A DNA stretch of 64,000 nucleotides from Dryomyza anilis (taxonomy: Eukaryota; Arthropoda; Insecta; Diptera; Dryomyzidae): positions 1,178,001 through 1,242,000 of the forward strand of contig OX638131.1 in the NCBI GenBank assembly GCA_951804985.1, read 5' to 3'. Shown piece after piece: positions 59,632-64,000 of the stretch. The notes beneath the pieces were generated by a model. The model worked only from the letters and a program-made list of their open reading frames with translations, searched no databases and had not been told where the DNA came from. Each line of letters starts with the position of its first letter. Position 1 is the stretch's first letter. A program made the translations under genes and the position numbers.

Positions 59632-61326
59632 AATATTCAGCCATGTTCTAAAAATCACATTAGATCGAAATTCGAAATTTGCAACAAATACATTTTTCTT
59701 TCTCTGTGTGTTTATGGTTATAAAAGAAATCAGTAAATTTAGATGCAATCTCATATTCCATGTGTAGTTTTGTTCAAGTTGTGCTGGTTTTGTCTTTCCT
59801 TGAGCTCTTTATGTCTCAGAGCATAGCACCCCCCGCTGTATAGTAGTAGAACAACTATAGGAAGAAGAAGAAGCAAAGGAAGAAATTCAAGAAGAAGCAG
59901 TGCAACTTATTGCACAGCTGCGCGTTGAACCAGAATCAAATACAGAACCACACCAGTGTTGCAACAGTGACAAGCGGGAGGCCTCAACCTCATTTTGTTG
60001 CAAAATTTCATATTTTCTGCAACTGCCACCAGTGCTGCAGGCTCAAGTTGCTCAAATGTATTGCGAAATAAATGCACTTTGTCACACACACACACACAGT
60101 CACACATCGTAGGCAACAAAGGCAGCCCGATGCCGTCAAGTGTTTTTCTGCCGCGCCGCAGCAGTCACTCGGGCGGAAGGAAGTGTTGCTGTGTTGCGCT
60201 CAATTTTCACGCTTATTTATGCGTTCCTCATGACTGGGCCAAATTGAAGTTGACACTTTTTATTTGCGTTTGATTTGCATGTGCCCCAAAAAACAAAAAA
60301 AGGCATTAAACAATATCATAATATTTTATATTCACTGCAGATGCGGCAACCATGCAAGCAGTGAAACTGTTCACACACTTGAAGTGTGACATACTTGAAG
60401 TTAATACGAATTTAGTTCATTTGAATAAGAAAGTATTTGCACTATTCTTCCAATAACATTCAAGTCGTATTAAATATTGGACTAAATGCTGCACATCAGT
60501 GAAAGCATAGTATTAACCATTATTTTTATTATATTAAAAAAACATTATGCTTCTCAGTATGCCATTCGTTTCGATATCGTCACGAGATCAATTCACACGA
60601 TATCGGACACATTCCCGTAGCGCCATCGAGCGGCAAATTTTAACTACCTGGTAGGTAGATTTCGATGAGTACTGTCGGAGTTTTCACGATACAGAGTTTT
60701 CGAAATCTGAATGATATCGACGAAAAAAATGATCAAAGTTCGAGATTGCTGCGAAAAATATTGCGATATCGATGTGATTAATGTTTGAATATCGAATCTC
60801 GATTTAAGGATAAAACTATGAAAGGAACTTTTTTATCGAAGACCGTATACGTTATGAACAATTCTTCAAATTTTAATTAAAAGCATCATGAATTATTTCA
60901 TAATATGCAAATCATTCAATAAATAGTAATGAAATTAAAAAAAAAGAGTAGAGTAGAAAACTTGATAAATGTAAAAAATATATTATGGGGATATCCATTG
61001 CATGTTTTTAGTTGTTGCACCAAAAATTCAATACTTTCTCGAGACACAATATCTATAATAATTATGTCTAAATTAATATTAAATCCTTAAAAAAGGGAGA
61101 GTTTATACTAATAAGTGAATGCGTGATAAATACTCTATGTTTAATTCCAAAAAAATTGTGTTTGTGCTCATGAAATACCGAATTCAAAACGAGAGCCAAA
61201 ACAAAGGGTAACAACTATTCCAGCAGTTTTGCTCTATGTGCATCAACTGCTAAAATAGGGCAACAACTGAAGAGCCCTGGAAATCGATTTGTAGTTTTAA
61301 TAGAAATTCTGATAGTCGAAATTTAA
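59632..61326. other. Unassigned DNA
   Basis: 59880-60240 is GC-richer with a CACACA tract at 60083. No gene is recognised. Confidence 0.4.
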
Positions 61327-61636
61327 AATATCGAAACATAAAACCAAAAAATTTAAATATATAATTTGATGAAATAACAAAATTTCTAATACCATATTTT
61401 GTACGAAATATATATATGTCGAAAAAAATAGTAAAATGTAAATTTTTTGAGTATCTTTGTTTCGGCCCAAAAATGATATTCAAATTTAGTAATTTGAATA
61501 TCATTTTTGGGCCGAAACAAAGATACTCAAAAAATTTACATTTTACTATTTTTTTCGACATATATATATTTCGTACAAAATATGGTACTAGAAATTTTGT
61601 TATTCATCATATTATATATAGTTCGATATTTTTTTT
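61327..61636. repeat. Near-perfect palindrome, 4-nt loop
   Basis: Left arm up to 61486, loop TAGT (61487-61490), right arm from 61491. From 61359 to 61620 the arms are almost fully complementary. Outside, an indel separates matching AATATCGAA blocks. Two opposite-strand frames start with the same MSKKIVKCKFFEYLC residues only because of this symmetry. Confidence 0.9.
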
Positions 61637-64000
61637 TCTCTCGTCATATCATACGAATAACTTAATGGAATTTTTATTATAAGTGTATTTTTCATAGTCA
61701 TTAATCTTACAAAACCTACAAACCATATTAGCGTCTGTTCCTGCTGCCTGCTATTTCTAATATAAAACTTAAGTATTACCACAACCGCTGTTTCCACATT
61801 GCAGTTCTCTAATTGCATTCATAAACCTGCTTCAAGCGCAATTGTTAAACATGCATTTTATGCGTCGGTCAAGCCGGCCCTCACAACCCCCACGAAAATT
61901 TCATACCGACCCTGTCTGTGTGGTATTTGTGTTTTTTTTCCAAATGCAATCATAATTCGACGCGCATAAAAATGCAAAATTCGTATTTTAAGCAGCTTAC
62001 TTGTAGTTTTTACTACGTTTTAAAACTACTTTTTTACTACTTTTTTACTACTTTTTTTCGCTACTTTTTTACTACTACTTTTTACTACATTTCTTAGTAC
62101 TATTTTTTATAATAATTTTGCTACTTTTTGTTGCTACTTTACTTTCTCTGCTAGCTGTCGGTTTTGTATTGACGCTGCAACTTTCTGCTTTAATACGCTA
62201 CCATTTATGTTTTAATATCTGTGTTTTCTGTTTTTTTTTTGTCTTTTTTTTATGCTTTTCTCACTACGTTTTCTTTTGGCATGCTTTTTATTTTGTTCGT
62301 TTAGCTTGTAAGCCATTTGAAGTTTTTTCAGTTCGCGCGTTGTTTTTGCTCTTAAAACTAAGAGCAGCAGTCGTCCGAAAACATCAACAATGTTGTTGAG
62401 TTTTGTTGCACGCATGTTGCTGCTGCTGCCACTGCTGTTTTCATTTTTGCTGCTGCCAGCATTATGACAGGCAAAAACGTTCGTTTGGTTTTATTTTTGT
62501 TATTTCCAACAACAACAAAAAATATAAAAGAAAACATAAAAAATTTGCTACATAATGTGAGTGGCGAAAAAACAATATTTGCTGTTGCTGCATCTAAAAA
62601 GATGTAGTCAAAAAAAAAAAAAAAGGTAGTAAAGGCGTTGCCTGCTGCATGATCGCCTGTTAGTTTCCGGCGCTTGTTGGGAACGCGGCACGACACAGAC
62701 AAAAGCAGAAAGTTGCTTCGTATTTCAACACTTGGCTGCATCATATGCAGCAAAAGCGTCAACGGAAACGGAACCGCATACGGCGAGAGGAGGCACAGGA
62801 AGCAGCCAAGTGCTGCGCCAAACTGTGGCTGGCAGTCAGCAGCGCGGTAAAAGGAGCAGATAGAGCAGAAAAGAAGAACATTCTATAAAAGCAGGCGAAG
62901 GCATTAAAAAATGCGGTCAAATGAAGCAGCAGCCAGCCAGCACAGCACAACGTTTTTATTACCGCAAGGTATTTTATTTTATTAAAATAATAAAAATTCA
63001 AAATAATAAAAACGCAAATTTCAAGGCGAAACCTCCCAACAAATACACAATGCAAGCAGCTGTTAAACGCTTGGCAGCTGCAACCACAGACTGGGTCACT
63101 GGGGAGCCGTCGGTTGTAAAGTGAGTCGCCAAATGGAACGGAGACACCACATGAAATGAAAATTAAATTGCACAACTTTAAGTTGAATCATTAAAGATTG
63201 AAGTGCACTTAAATTTTTTTATATAAATCATTAAGTTTTAATTTAATTCTAAACGATGATGGAATTTACTAAAATATTAGGTTATTTTATAACCTAATAA
63301 AACATACTAATTGTCATAAAAAACAGCTACAAAATTTCGAACGACAGATAACGATCGGTTAATAAAAAATTAACTATCGGTTGAAAGCCTTTTTTTATTT
63401 GCCATGCGATAGTAAAGTTAACTTTTGTCTCTTATAACAGTAGAACTATAAAATACAAGTAGAACTATATAAATAATAGTTTTTGATATTATTTCAATAG
63501 TTTTGTCTATTGAAATTCGTCAACCTTTCAATACGTTAAAATCGTTAAATACTACAAGATACTTTTAAACCACTGAATAACTTTTTTTTCTAAATGTCGT
63601 TAATATTTCTATGCAATCGTCTACTTTGATACCATTTTTATTATATATATTTTTTTTTCAAAATACTTAATTTCTTTGTCACGTAAAAAGCCTAATGACA
63701 AAATCGATTGTATGACTGCGCCGCCAATTTAATGCTGCCGCGAGTCAGTCCCCCACCAATAAACCAACCATTTATCTAATACCGCGACACCACTTCCCCC
63801 ACACACCCCGGCCCAAAACGGCGCTGCCATATAATAAAATAATCGCTGGCAAATAATCATAAACGAAATCGGGCGAATTTATTTGAACGCGTGTAATTTG
63901 CAAAATGGCGCAAATGTGCCATTAATGCATACAAACAAACAAACAAATCGACCGACACACACAATCCGAAGACATAATAGAAATTAGTCAACGACATACA
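61637..64000. other. Unassigned DNA to window end
   Basis: 62120-63130 is GC-richer with CTG/CAG-rich runs and overlapping short frames, no domain recognised. The end contains further simple repeats (CAAACAAACAAACAAA near 63930). Confidence 0.35.
61998..62145 (+). repeat. Degenerate (CTACTTTTTTA)n tract
   Basis: About eleven ACTACTTTTT-type units of variable length, followed by similar GCTACTTTTTG. Confidence 0.7.

Noticed and set aside
61250..61682. Two opposite-strand frames with the same 20-plus first residues
   Set aside because: The identity comes from the palindrome, not from gene duplication.

Overview
The window is nuclear DNA from an insect, most likely a higher fly (Diptera, Schizophora). 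The reasons are its AT-rich, gene-poor background, a Helitron with CTAG terminus, a tRNA-derived SINE, jockey/CR1-like reverse-transcriptase remains, dipteran 'GGACATGGCT' dispersed repeats, arthropod TCAGT/DPE promoter motifs and CAG/CTG-rich islands. The tephritid, calliphorid or muscid group is a guess. No complete protein gene can be supported. The largest open frames are by-products of tandem repeats and palindromes.

Layout, left to right. 1-252: two tandem Helitron 3' ends. 1.2-3.0 kb: two abutting copies of a long-inverted-repeat element (termini ATATCGTCAC), one split by a 292-bp MITE with a TA duplication. 4.5-6.0 kb: a Transib-like element (CACAGTG termini, CGRTG target) split by a solo LTR. 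6.25 kb: a Harbinger-like MITE. 8.56-9.78 kb: a purine array in three successive phases (7-mer, 7-mer, 8-mer). 11.6-11.9 kb: a 125-bp-arm hairpin. 12.2 kb: a second solo LTR. 13.2 kb: a small hAT-like element. 14.7-16.7 kb: a 19-bp minisatellite with a 346-bp higher-order repeat. 18.95-19.96 kb: a GGAACC array with a roughly 340-bp higher-order repeat.

20.1-21.2 kb is the best candidate genic spot. On the minus strand a 40-codon signal-peptide-like start exon ends at a strong splice donor and follows a 77-bp candidate intron. On the plus strand there is an Inr/DPE-type core promoter, so two transcription units may diverge here.

22.8-23.6 kb is a dispersed repeat, followed by several kilobases of unassigned AT-rich DNA. 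28.2-31.8 kb is a nested structure: a 2,757-bp Helitron, mostly tandem repeats, inserted in a TIR element. A second copy of the TIR element at 34.85 kb preserves the empty site. 33.9-34.85 kb is a broken non-LTR reverse transcriptase. 38.57-38.88 kb is a SINE with a perfect 13-bp target duplication. 40.1-40.7, 45.0-46.4, 48.6-49.4, 54.2-55.5, 57.8-58.1 and 58.6-59.6 kb hold further repeats and elements. 51.0-51.4 kb is an (ATATTTTT)n array. 61.3-61.6 kb is a near-perfect palindrome with a 4-nt loop.

The window therefore reads mainly as a record of transposon insertion, nesting and tandem expansion in intergenic or intronic fly DNA. All family assignments rest on termini, target duplications and remembered protein motifs; no database search was possible.
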